From an uncultured bacterium (GTDB lineage Bacteria > Muiribacteriota > Ozemobacteria > Ozemobacterales > Ozemobacteraceae): a DNA stretch of 64,000 nucleotides. Shown here one piece after another: positions 24,639-32,592 of the stretch. Position numbers and translations under genes: made by a program. Each line of letters opens with the position of its first letter. The stretch's first letter is position 1. Below the pieces are notes generated by a model, which did not search any database, was not told the origin of the DNA, and saw only the letters and a list, made by a program, of their open reading frames with translations. Location: NCBI GenBank assembly GCA_937949615.1, contig CALEDQ010000008.1, positions 744,001 to 808,000 of the forward strand, written 5' to 3'.

Positions 24639-26087
24639 ATGGCAAAAAAAGCAGCAGTTTCTGACAAAAACAGTGTCAAGGTTTTCAAGGTCGCCAATGC
24701 CTGGGATAAAATCAAAGGCAGCGAAGTGAAACTCCTTGAAAGACGCAACCAGGACTACCTCAAATTTATCAACACATGCAAAACTGAGCGCGGAACAATT
24801 GAATACATTGAAACCCGCGCCCAGAAGGCCGGCTATAAGATGCTCCCACCTCTTGGTCAGGGCAAAAAGCTTAAACCAGGCAGCAAGGTAATGTTCATCA
24901 ACAAAAACCGGGCGCTGGGTATGGCAATTATCGGCAAAAGACCCGCCAGCGAGGGTTTCAGACTTATCGCCGCCCATCATGATGTTCCCCGCATCGATAT
25001 CAAAGCCCAGCCTCTCTACGAAAAACATGGTCTGGCCCTGTTCAAAACTCACTATTATGGCGGCATTAAAAAATTCCAGTGGGCCGCTATCCCCCTTTCA
25101 CTGCACATCTTCGCAGTCGGCAAAAATGGCAAACTGATGACCTTCGTCATTGGCGAAAAGCCCGGTGACCCGGTTTTCACAATTACCGACGTCGCTCCTC
25201 ATATCGGCAAAAAGATTCAATACGAACGCAAAACCGCAGACGTAATCAGCGGTGAAGAATTGAACATTGTCGTCGGGCATCAGCCTGAAGCAGCCTCGGA
25301 CGAAAAAGAAGCCGAAACTCCGAACCGCATTAAAAATGCGATTCTGCGCCACATTGAAAAAGACTTCGGCCTTACCGAAGAAGATCTCGCATGGGCTGAA
25401 ATTCGTGCCGTTCCCGCCATGCAGGCCGCCGAAATCGGCTTTGACCGCGCCATGATCGGTGCCTACGGCCATGACGACCGCGCCTGTGTCGGTGCAGCTT
25501 TTGCAGCCATTTCTGAACTCGACGTGCCCGAACACACGGCAGCAATACTCCTTCTCGACAAAGAAGAAATCGGCTCTGCCGGCCCGAATGGCGCACAGTC
25601 GCAGATGGTCACCGACTTTCTCGGCCGTCTGACCGAAGCTACCTCAGGAGAATCAACCTTCGCCGCGATCAGAAATGCTCTTGGCGCGACTCAGGTGCTT
25701 TCGGCCGACACTAACGCCCCTATCGATCCGACTTTTGAAGGTGCCTATGACCCGATGAACTCGGGTGTTGTCGGCAAAGGCGTCTGGATCACCAAGCATT
25801 CAGGCTCCGGCGGCAAATCAGGCAGCAGCGAAGCCGATATCGAATATCTCGCCTGCATCAGAAACATGCTGAGCAAAGAAAATATTCCCTATCAGTTCGG
25901 CGAAATGGGCAAGGTTGATGAAGGCGGCGGTGGAACCGTAGCCTATCTGCTGGCAAACCTCAACATGAGCGTTGTCGACATTTCGCTGCCCACTCTCAGC
26001 CTGCATTCACCCTTTGAACTCATTTCAAAGGTTGATTACCATTATTCGGTGAGTGCTTACAGAGCATTCATGCAGAATCATTACTGA
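24639..26087 (+). CDS. M18-family zinc aminopeptidase
   Basis: A 482-residue cytoplasmic metallopeptidase of the M18 (aspartyl aminopeptidase / aminopeptidase I) family, which removes N-terminal, often acidic, residues from peptides. Metal-site motifs visible are AAHHDVPRID, LLLDKEEIGSAGPNG with the catalytic Glu-Glu pair, and the late LPTLSLHSPFELISK histidine. Length and motif order match the family; the central region has a Lys-rich insertion relative to eukaryotic DNPEP. No signal peptide. The ATG at 24639 has GGAAGGAAAG upstream. It is a single-gene unit ended by the hairpin at 26101-26144. Confidence 0.92.
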   Translation: MAKKAAVSDKNSVKVFKVANAWDKIKGSEVKLLERRNQDYLKFINTCKTERGTIEYIETRAQKAGYKMLPPLGQGKKLKPGSKVMFINKNRALGMAIIGKRPASEGFRLIAAHHDVPRIDIKAQPLYEKHGLALFKTHYYGGIKKFQWAAIPLSLHIFAVGKNGKLMTFVIGEKPGDPVFTITDVAPHIGKKIQYERKTADVISGEELNIVVGHQPEAASDEKEAETPNRIKNAILRHIEKDFGLTEEDLAWAEIRAVPAMQAAEIGFDRAMIGAYGHDDRACVGAAFAAISELDVPEHTAAILLLDKEEIGSAGPNGAQSQMVTDFLGRLTEATSGESTFAAIRNALGATQVLSADTNAPIDPTFEGAYDPMNSGVVGKGVWITKHSGSGGKSGSSEADIEYLACIRNMLSKENIPYQFGEMGKVDEGGGGTVAYLLANLNMSVVDISLPTLSLHSPFELISKVDYHYSVSAYRAFMQNHY

Positions 26088-26100
26088 AATCTGACCTGAA

Positions 26101-26144
26101 ACGGAACGGAGTTGCCTGGCAACGGGCACTTCGTTCCGTATTTT
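26101..26144 (+). terminator. Rho-independent terminator after the aminopeptidase gene
   Basis: Outer stem ACGGAACG (26101-26108) with CGTTCCGT (26132-26139), an inner hairpin GTTGC-CTG-GCAAC, then a run of T. It ends only about 10 bases before the holA ATG. Confidence 0.75.
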
Positions 26145-26154
26145 TACCGGCAAA

Positions 26155-27285
26155 ATGGAAATACAGACTCTCGAAAAACTTATCAGAAGCCAGAAACTGA
26201 TTACACCGCTGCTGGTGTTCTCGGGTCCCGAAACTTTTCTTAAAGAAAAAACCTTCGCGTTGATGGTTTCGTCGTTTATCCCCAGAGATGATCAGGCAGA
26301 CAATGTTTCGCGGGTTGTCAGCAATGCCAGAGAACTGCCCGAAACCCTCAATCTGATTTTCAGCTTTTCGTTCAATCCCAGTCCGCGTCTCTTTTATATT
26401 CAGGATATCGATGCAACCCCGGCCAAACAGCGCAAAGAATTTCTTGATCGCCTGCAGCAGGGTGGCATACCTGCCGACACCCTGATTGTTTTTTCGGTTA
26501 ATGATGGCCGTATTGCGACAGAAATTACCTCCAGATTCAAAGGACAGGCCGACAAAATTGATTTCTGGGCCCCGTTTGCCAACCAGCTTGGCGCCTGGGT
26601 CAAAAGAGAAGCGGTCGAGCTTGGCTGCGAAATCAGCGATGAGGCTGCCGACCTGCTGATCGAACTCGCCGGCTCTGACCTTGCGCTTCTGCACCAGGAG
26701 CTTGCAAAACTGGCGCTTGCCAAAGCCGGTGGCAAAATAGGCATTGCAGAAGTTAAAACCGGCGTTGCCTACCTGCGACAGGATACTGTTTTCGACTTTC
26801 TCGAACATTTTGGCCGACGCAATCCGGTCAAAGCCGTCAGATGTCTCGAAAGTCTGGTAAACCGTGGCGAGGCACCTCAGAAGATCTGGTTCATGCTCTG
26901 CCGCCAACTGCGTGAGTTTCGCCTGTTCAACGAAATATCGATTGATCGGCCCGATCTTTTTGAGCCGGTAGTCAATCTACTGCGAAAATACCGCCAGATT
27001 GCTGCCAAATCAGACTTTAAAGCAAACCAGGAAAAAAAGAACATCCTCGCCGAAATTCAGAGTCTGGCAGAAAGTATGCCCGAAACAATAGTTTCGGCGC
27101 TCGGCCTCAAGCAGCAGCAGAAACTTAAAAATCTGCACCTGGCTCTGAACTTTTCATATCAGGAACTTATCAAAAACTGGCCCCAGATGCTCTCGCTCGA
27201 CCTGCATCTCAAATCTGGTCCACCAGACCCGGTAGCAGCGCTGCAGAATTTTACCGCAGCCATTCTCTGCGAAAAACCGCTCTAA
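26155..27285 (+). CDS. holA: DNA polymerase III delta subunit (clamp-loader HolA)
   Basis: The delta subunit opens the sliding clamp within the clamp loader. The 376-residue protein follows the HolA pattern: an N-terminal AAA+-like fold beginning PLLVFSGPETFLKEK, without a functional P-loop as is normal for delta, then ELAGSDLALLHQELAKLAL in the lid domain and the collar domain with FDFLEHFGRRNPVKAV and KIWFMLCRQLREF. rpsT follows convergently, a frequent neighbour of holA. The ATG start is 10 bases after the terminator T-run and lacks a clear ribosome site, so expression may be leaderless or by read-through. The C-terminal stretch beyond 340 is slightly longer than usual. Confidence 0.92.
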   Translation: MEIQTLEKLIRSQKLITPLLVFSGPETFLKEKTFALMVSSFIPRDDQADNVSRVVSNARELPETLNLIFSFSFNPSPRLFYIQDIDATPAKQRKEFLDRLQQGGIPADTLIVFSVNDGRIATEITSRFKGQADKIDFWAPFANQLGAWVKREAVELGCEISDEAADLLIELAGSDLALLHQELAKLALAKAGGKIGIAEVKTGVAYLRQDTVFDFLEHFGRRNPVKAVRCLESLVNRGEAPQKIWFMLCRQLREFRLFNEISIDRPDLFEPVVNLLRKYRQIAAKSDFKANQEKKNILAEIQSLAESMPETIVSALGLKQQQKLKNLHLALNFSYQELIKNWPQMLSLDLHLKSGPPDPVAALQNFTAAILCEKPL

Positions 27286-27332
27286 AGCCATAAACCGGAA
27301 GCATGCATACGCACACTTCCGGATAAATGGCT
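27286..27332. terminator. Stem-loop between convergent holA and rpsT
   Basis: AGCCAT (27286-27291) pairs with ATGGCT (27327-27332), and inside it CCGGAAG (27295-27301) pairs with CTTCCGG (27316-27322). It begins directly after the holA stop. No T-run follows on either strand, so it may be a weak bidirectional terminator or a 3'-end stabiliser. Confidence 0.5.
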
Positions 27333-27374
27333 AACAGTTGATCAGTTAATCAAACAAACAAACAGAAAAGCAGA

Positions 27375-27644
27375 TCAGCTCTGCAGTCTATTGATGGCCT
27401 TTGTCAGGCGACTGATTTTTCTGGCAGCAGTTTTAGGATGAATAATTTTGTTCGAAGCAGCCTTGGCAAATTTTTTGATGGCTTCTTTGGTTGCTTCTGC
27501 CACTTCGCCGGCCGGTTTTTTGGTTTCGGCGGCGGTAATGGCCTTTTTGCGGAGGGTCTTGAGTTCAGACTTTACAGATACCCGCAGAGTGTGGCGGCGG
27601 GCGGCTTTGCGAGCATTTTTAGCAGCTGATTTAGTATTAGCCAT
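27375..27644 (-). CDS. rpsT: 30S ribosomal protein S20
   Basis: An 89-residue basic alpha-helical ribosomal protein that binds 16S rRNA early in 30S assembly. The N-terminus MANTKSAAKNARKAARRH and the C-terminal IIHPKTAARKISRLTKAI are diagnostic. The start at 27642-27644 is chosen over an ATG three codons upstream because of AAAGGTGATC spacing and the conserved N-terminus. It is a single-gene unit with its own promoter, as usual for rpsT. Confidence 0.97.
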   Translation of the reverse strand: MANTKSAAKNARKAARRHTLRVSVKSELKTLRKKAITAAETKKPAGEVAEATKEAIKKFAKAASNKIIHPKTAARKISRLTKAINRLQS

Positions 27645-27680
27645 GACGATCACCTTTCGTAATTCAATATTGGAAAGTCA

Positions 27681-27709
27681 AGTCTATCACTAATTGAATT
27701 AAATTTCAA
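27681..27709 (-). promoter_or_regulatory. Sigma70-type promoter for rpsT
   Basis: TTGAAA (27704-27709) and TAGACT (27681-27686) on the minus strand, 17 bp apart, placed about 30 bases before the S20 start. Confidence 0.6.
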
Positions 27710-27773
27710 TACCTTTTTTATCTCGAAATCGTACCCCTGCCCACCGACAGGCTTACTGAAGGGTGTACATAAA

Positions 27774-27811
27774 AAATCCCCGAAGATTTTTTATGTAATC
27801 TTCGGGGATTT
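27774..27811 (-). terminator. Rho-independent terminator after the beta-propeller gene
   Basis: A 15-bp perfect stem, AAATCCCCGAAGATT (27774-27788) with AATCTTCGGGGATTT (27797-27811) and an 8-base loop. On the minus strand it is followed by a T-run, directly downstream of the gene ending at 27834. Confidence 0.88.
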
Positions 27812-27833
27812 TCAAACAAAACAGCTTACAAAA

Positions 27834-28832
27834 TCAGGGAATGGTATACGTGCAAAGCACAAAATGTTCTTCGGTCGGGTAAAAACCCATTACCCGGCCA
27901 TCGGGGCAGACAACTCTTTTTCTCGGAAGGTCGGGAGCAAGGTATGGAATCGTATGAATATCGAGCTCTCCGAGAACCTTTCCGTCTGGAGCGCAGCGAT
28001 AGAGACGCTCGCGATAAATCTGCCCTTCTTCATGACAGGCAACCAGGCAAAAATAAACATTTCCGACAGCATCGAGGCCCAGTATTTCACCGCCGGCATA
28101 GGTAACGCCCGGATGCTTTTCAGTATATGGAAACTTGCCAATAGCAAGTGTCTCTGCCGGTGAAGCGACGGTTCTCAAATAAAGACTGGCATCAAGGTCA
28201 GCAATCTCAAGGCCAAAAAGCCTGCCGGATGGGTCAGAGTAAAGACTCAGGCTCTGATCGCCAACCATCTGTTCGGCAAGCTCGCCGTTCTGACTAAATC
28301 TGAGAACCGACTGAATAACCGGATGACTCACCAGAAGTTCACCATTCCGATCAAATTCTATGGCACGGGCGCCATTGAAACCTTCGATCGAATGAATCTT
28401 GTCACCCTTCGCATCGGTAATATAAATAAAGCCGTCGGCACTGTTAAGAAATGCCATTCTGCCGTCTGGAGCAACTGCGAAGTCGATGACGATTTTTCCG
28501 AAGCCTTCGAGAGAAATATTCTTCTCTACGGTTGCATCGGGTTTAAACAGCTTAAGCTGCCGATTGAGAGAATCGAGAACCCAGATGTTACCGCCTTCGA
28601 CCATGCGAAACGCCCATGGTATGCCATAAGACAAGGCATCAGTGTCCTGGTCCTGGCCACCGACCTGTGAAGATCCGGTGCCAAACGGGATTTTCAGCAG
28701 ATCTATCGACTCAGAAGCATTAAACATGCTTTTATGATAGATCAGATTGTTAATTGTTTTAAATTCTGTCTCCTGGGCAAACCCCAGGGTGGCGGTCATG
28801 ATAAGAATTACAAGAAAAAGCTTTTTGAACAT
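27834..28832 (-). CDS. Exported NHL/beta-propeller-like protein
   Basis: A 332-residue protein with a signal peptide (MFKKLFLVILIMTATLGFAQ). The mature part is made of repeated segments of the type GRMAFLNSADGFIYITDAKGD, GELLVSHPVIQSVLRFSQNG and GNVYFCLVACHEEG, which fit a six-bladed NHL/SMP-30-like propeller. No catalytic motif is recognised. It follows the M23 peptidase gene by 21 bp and ends at a strong terminator, so the two exported proteins form a small operon. The function is unknown; such propellers often bind peptides or sugars. Confidence 0.75.
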   Translation of the reverse strand: MFKKLFLVILIMTATLGFAQETEFKTINNLIYHKSMFNASESIDLLKIPFGTGSSQVGGQDQDTDALSYGIPWAFRMVEGGNIWVLDSLNRQLKLFKPDATVEKNISLEGFGKIVIDFAVAPDGRMAFLNSADGFIYITDAKGDKIHSIEGFNGARAIEFDRNGELLVSHPVIQSVLRFSQNGELAEQMVGDQSLSLYSDPSGRLFGLEIADLDASLYLRTVASPAETLAIGKFPYTEKHPGVTYAGGEILGLDAVGNVYFCLVACHEEGQIYRERLYRCAPDGKVLGELDIHTIPYLAPDLPRKRVVCPDGRVMGFYPTEEHFVLCTYTIP

Positions 28833-28853
28833 ATTTCTTTCCTGATTATTTCT

Positions 28854-29681
28854 TTAAGGCAGCTTGATAGCTGATCTCGGGTTGACATGCTGACCGTTTT
28901 TCTTCAACTCAAAATGCAGATGGGCACCGGTTGTATAGATACCGGTATTGTCTGAACGGGCAATTTCCTGGCCCATGCTGACTCGCTGGCCCTGCTTGAC
29001 AGAGTAACCTCTGAGGTGGCAGTAGAAAGACTCGTAGCCATTATCGTAACGAACTTTCACATAACGGCCGCCACCTGATTCATAGCCGACCGCCACGACT
29101 GTACCATCACCGAGGGCGTTGAGTCTGGTGCCGTTCGGAACCGGCAAATCGATGCCATAGTGCATACTGCGGGCGCCCGTGGTCGGGTGAATGCGCATGC
29201 CATATTCAGAACTTGCACGAGAAGGCATCGGGGCGCATGGCATTGCGCCAAAGCGACCATTGCCAGCGACAACAGGAGTGCTGTTGCCGGAATTACCGGA
29301 AGAAGAGCTTGACTGCTGCCATGGATAGACAACCGGAGTCTGGCCGGCCGGGTTGCCCGGCGTCGAAACATAGTTGGCATGCACATAGGCAATTTTGCCG
29401 TTGTATCTGATCTTGTACCACGCACCTTCCCGGCCAAGAACTTCAAGATTATTGCCGTCGTAAAGACTGCCGATAATCTTTCCCCATGGGCCGCTTCTGA
29501 CGTTCAAAGACGGGCTGACGTGTACAGTGCCTTTGGTGACTTTTTCTTCAGTCGATTCAACCTTTTTGCCGGCCTGAGAATTCAGATATACTTTCTTTTC
29601 CTCGAACGGGTCGGCGGCGGTTACAGCAGCTGCAAGCCCACCTGTAAGAAGCATTGCCAGAAATACATTTGATTTTTTCAT
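28854..29681 (-). CDS. SH3b-M23 peptidoglycan endopeptidase-like protein, exported
   Basis: A 275-residue exported protein. The signal peptide is MKKSNVFLAMLLTGGLAAAV. An SH3b domain at about 45-105 (SPSLNVRSGPWGKIIGSLYD) would bind cell wall. A Ser/Asn-rich linker leads to an M23 (LytM) domain with the zinc motif in MHYGIDLPVPNGT (His and Asp) and GAHLHFEL (HxH). The metal ligands are intact, so it is probably an active murein endopeptidase. The start at 29679-29681 is chosen over a GTG four codons upstream because GAGGTC is well spaced. Confidence 0.92.
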   Translation of the reverse strand: MKKSNVFLAMLLTGGLAAAVTAADPFEEKKVYLNSQAGKKVESTEEKVTKGTVHVSPSLNVRSGPWGKIIGSLYDGNNLEVLGREGAWYKIRYNGKIAYVHANYVSTPGNPAGQTPVVYPWQQSSSSSGNSGNSTPVVAGNGRFGAMPCAPMPSRASSEYGMRIHPTTGARSMHYGIDLPVPNGTRLNALGDGTVVAVGYESGGGRYVKVRYDNGYESFYCHLRGYSVKQGQRVSMGQEIARSDNTGIYTTGAHLHFELKKNGQHVNPRSAIKLP

Positions 29682-29709
29682 AGCTGACCTCACTTAATTA
29701 GAATCATAC

Positions 29710-29715
29710 ATTATA
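29710..29715 (-). promoter_or_regulatory. Candidate -10 box for the M23/propeller operon
   Basis: A perfect TATAAT on the minus strand about 30 bases before the M23 start. No convincing -35 hexamer lies at the right distance. Confidence 0.45.
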
Positions 29716-29756
29716 CCGATCAAAAAAACTTTAGTTTTTTATCGTTAGCGGTTTTG

Positions 29757-29785
29757 TTGAATTGCCCGCCTGAAAAAGTTATAAT
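29757..29785 (+). promoter_or_regulatory. Sigma70-type promoter for the GAF signalling operon
   Basis: TTGAAT (29757-29762), 17-bp spacer, TATAAT (29780-29785). It lies about 40 bases before the first gene of the SpoIIE/GGDEF/HD-GYP operon. Confidence 0.75.
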
Positions 29786-29826
29786 CGGCTTTGAACAAAG
29801 TCTAAGACGAAGGGCGCACCCTGCCG

Positions 29827-32592
29827 TTGAAAAAACAATTTCTCGATCTGCTGAACGAAATTGAATCATTTCCTGACTTTTCTGAACTTCCGGCTCAGAT
29901 TTCTGAATTGCTACGGCCTTTTTCTGATTTTGCCGGGCTTTCAATCAGATTTTATATTGGTGATGATTATAACTGGAAAGTTTTTACGATAAAACACGGA
30001 GCAGAACTGGATTCACAGCTTTTCGACAAGCCACCTCGCAAGCCGAGATTCGATCTTGGCGAAACACCGGCAGAGATTTCACTCTCCGGTCAGCGACAGC
30101 TGCTTTTTCAAAGCAGTTTCTACTCTGGCAATGCTCGACTTGGCGATCTGGCCATGCTGATATCTCCCGAGAGCAGTGAGACATATCAGAACTGGCAGAC
30201 TCTCACCGATGTCATGGCAAAAAAACTCGGCAGCAGATTTCTTTTTCCTGCGCACCTTCTGCCACACCCGATCAATGATCCAGACCGGCTGCTGACTTTT
30301 CTGCACGAAACGCAATCGCTGCTTACCAATGGCCGCCGGGTTGATGCATTGCCACCAGGTTTCGAGAAAAAACAGGCAGAAATCTGGTTCAACGAAGACC
30401 GGCCGTTTATTGAAGCCTTTTTAAAGCGCCTGCAAAATGAGTTCAATCTGCATGCGGCTTTCATCATTCAGAGCGCTGGCCCGGGCTATTACAATCATCT
30501 GGCTGTTATGGCCATCGATGAAGACGAAGAACTGGAAGACAACCTTTCTGAGCTCATTGAAGCTGCTCTTTCACATGACCCGATGCAGGAAATCGCCATC
30601 ATTTCACGCGCCCAGCTCAAAATCGGGCGAAGCGAATTCAGAGTGGGGTCACCGGCACCGCTTGTTTTCGCCTGTCAGGCCGGAGGCGTAACTTACGGGC
30701 ATCTTGGCGTGGCTGTATCAGGCCATCAGATACACCGACACGTCAGCCATACTTCTCGCCTGATGCCGATGCTGGCCAACCAGCTGGGCCTGTATTTCAG
30801 TCATTTTTATCAGCTGCGCAAAGAAGCGCTGCACGGCCGAATGCTTCAGCAGATAAACCAGACCTGCAATACCATCAACTCGTCAGTAGATATTGGCGCG
30901 ATACTTTTCAAACTTGTCGAAAGTCTGAATTACCTTTTTGGCCAGTATTCAGGCGCGATTCTGATTTTTTCACGTGAAACTTCAGAACTTGAAATCGTAA
31001 ATTATCTGGGCGCCAATGTTCCTGAAAACTTTGACCTGGCGACACTAATCAATAATCCTGGGCCGCTAACTGAGGCAATCAACGAAGGCTCAGCTTTCGA
31101 CAACCGCGACGGTAAATATGATCTTCCCATCAGATACGTTCTGCCGCTCGCCACTACCCCTCAGGCAACATCGATTACCTCAGAATTCATTCCGCTTCGC
31201 TCACTCGGCGGAGTAGTATTGTTCGATTCGCCCGTCAACAAGCCTTTAACCGAAGAAGATCTGACGAAACTCATGCCGATTCTTCTCAATGGTATCAGCG
31301 CATCATTGCAGGTAGCCTGCAATTATGCAGAAAAGCTCGACACCATCAAAGCGCTTGAAGGTCTGATGGCAAGACTTTCCGACACCGACGCCCTTCTCGA
31401 TGAAATGATCATTATCATCCGGCGCCTTCTCAAGGTTAACCGCATTTCGTTTCTTGAACTTGATGAAAGTGGCGAATTTTTACGCATTAAAAAGGGGTTT
31501 GGGCTTCCACCCGGGATCATCGATAAAACCAAAATCGCCATCGGCGAAGAAATCTCTGGTTACGTCGCGCGGCAGGGCAGATCATACCGCATCGACAACA
31601 TCGAATCAGAGGGGGTTTTCAAAAAGCGCTCGCTTGAACATTATCTCAACCGCTCGCTCCTGTCGGTTCCACTCATCAACAGCAGAGGCACTCCTGGGCG
31701 CAAAGTCATCGGTGTTATCAACGTCAACAATAAAACCAACGGACTGACCTTCACCATGCAGGATCAACAGCTGCTCGAAGGTATTGCCCACCTTGTCGTC
31801 ACCGCGCTAGAAAACGTAAGGTTTCTTGCCGAACAGCACGAAAAAGACCTGCTTGAAAGACAGCTGAAAGATGCCAAAGACATTCAGATGTCGCTGATGC
31901 CAAAGAATTTTACTGATCTGCCCGAAAATCTTGAAGTCTACGGGCAGAGCATTCCGGCCAGGCAGATCGGCGGCGATTTCTTCGACATTTTCAATCTCAA
32001 TGACGGCAGACTGCTGGCCGTTCTTGGCGACGTCTCAGGCAAGGGAATGCCGGCCGCAATTCTCATGGCTGTTACCAGAATGATCATCTGGTCTGTCGTG
32101 CAGGATTGTGCTGACCCGGTTCAGATTATCGAGAAGGCCAACGACAAGCTTTGCAGCCAGCTCGACTCTTACCATTTCGTCACGATGCAGATTGTGGCAA
32201 TCGACCCGCTTACCGGGGCCTGCGAAATGTCATCGGCCGGACACGGGCCACTGCTGGCAAGACTGAATGCTCAATGCCGCCTCATCGAAAGCAAAAGCGG
32301 CCCACCTCTTGGCATCGGCGGCATCAAAGGTGTTTATCACAAGGCCAAGTTCAAAATGGAAGCCGGTGACGCTTTTTTTATGTATACTGACGGTCTCTCA
32401 GAAGAACGTTCTGCCTCGGGCGAAATGTTCGGAACCGAAAGAATCAGCTACCTGCTTGGTTCGAGCCCAGACCGTTCGGCAAAACAGCTTGTCGAAACCA
32501 TGATTGGTGCGATTGAGAACTGGCGAGGTTCAAATGAAGCCCATGACGATCTGACAGTTTTTACTCTCAACTATAAAGGACTCGCAACATGA
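29827..32592 (+). CDS. GAF-domain SpoIIE/RsbU-type protein phosphatase
   Basis: A 921-residue cytoplasmic protein. The N-terminal 330 residues are not recognised. GAF-like domains follow at about 340-500 and 505-665, then a linker helix (KDAKDIQMSLMPKNF) typical of RsbU proteins and a PP2C-like SpoIIE domain at about 700-915. Metal-site motifs are complete: GGDFFD (715-720), GDVSGKG (734-740), YTDGLSE (853-859) and DDLT (907-910). Such phosphatases dephosphorylate anti-anti-sigma (STAS) proteins in partner switching; no STAS or anti-sigma gene is in the window. The start is apparently TTG at 29827; a CTG two codons earlier is better spaced from AAGGG, so the exact start is open. It overlaps the GGDEF gene as ATGA. 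Confidence 0.92.
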   Translation: MKKQFLDLLNEIESFPDFSELPAQISELLRPFSDFAGLSIRFYIGDDYNWKVFTIKHGAELDSQLFDKPPRKPRFDLGETPAEISLSGQRQLLFQSSFYSGNARLGDLAMLISPESSETYQNWQTLTDVMAKKLGSRFLFPAHLLPHPINDPDRLLTFLHETQSLLTNGRRVDALPPGFEKKQAEIWFNEDRPFIEAFLKRLQNEFNLHAAFIIQSAGPGYYNHLAVMAIDEDEELEDNLSELIEAALSHDPMQEIAIISRAQLKIGRSEFRVGSPAPLVFACQAGGVTYGHLGVAVSGHQIHRHVSHTSRLMPMLANQLGLYFSHFYQLRKEALHGRMLQQINQTCNTINSSVDIGAILFKLVESLNYLFGQYSGAILIFSRETSELEIVNYLGANVPENFDLATLINNPGPLTEAINEGSAFDNRDGKYDLPIRYVLPLATTPQATSITSEFIPLRSLGGVVLFDSPVNKPLTEEDLTKLMPILLNGISASLQVACNYAEKLDTIKALEGLMARLSDTDALLDEMIIIIRRLLKVNRISFLELDESGEFLRIKKGFGLPPGIIDKTKIAIGEEISGYVARQGRSYRIDNIESEGVFKKRSLEHYLNRSLLSVPLINSRGTPGRKVIGVINVNNKTNGLTFTMQDQQLLEGIAHLVVTALENVRFLAEQHEKDLLERQLKDAKDIQMSLMPKNFTDLPENLEVYGQSIPARQIGGDFFDIFNLNDGRLLAVLGDVSGKGMPAAILMAVTRMIIWSVVQDCADPVQIIEKANDKLCSQLDSYHFVTMQIVAIDPLTGACEMSSAGHGPLLARLNAQCRLIESKSGPPLGIGGIKGVYHKAKFKMEAGDAFFMYTDGLSEERSASGEMFGTERISYLLGSSPDRSAKQLVETMIGAIENWRGSNEAHDDLTVFTLNYKGLAT

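Noticed and set aside
26068..26907. Open frame of 279 codons on the minus strand
   Set aside because: It overlaps the end of the aminopeptidase gene, its terminator and holA; no motifs.
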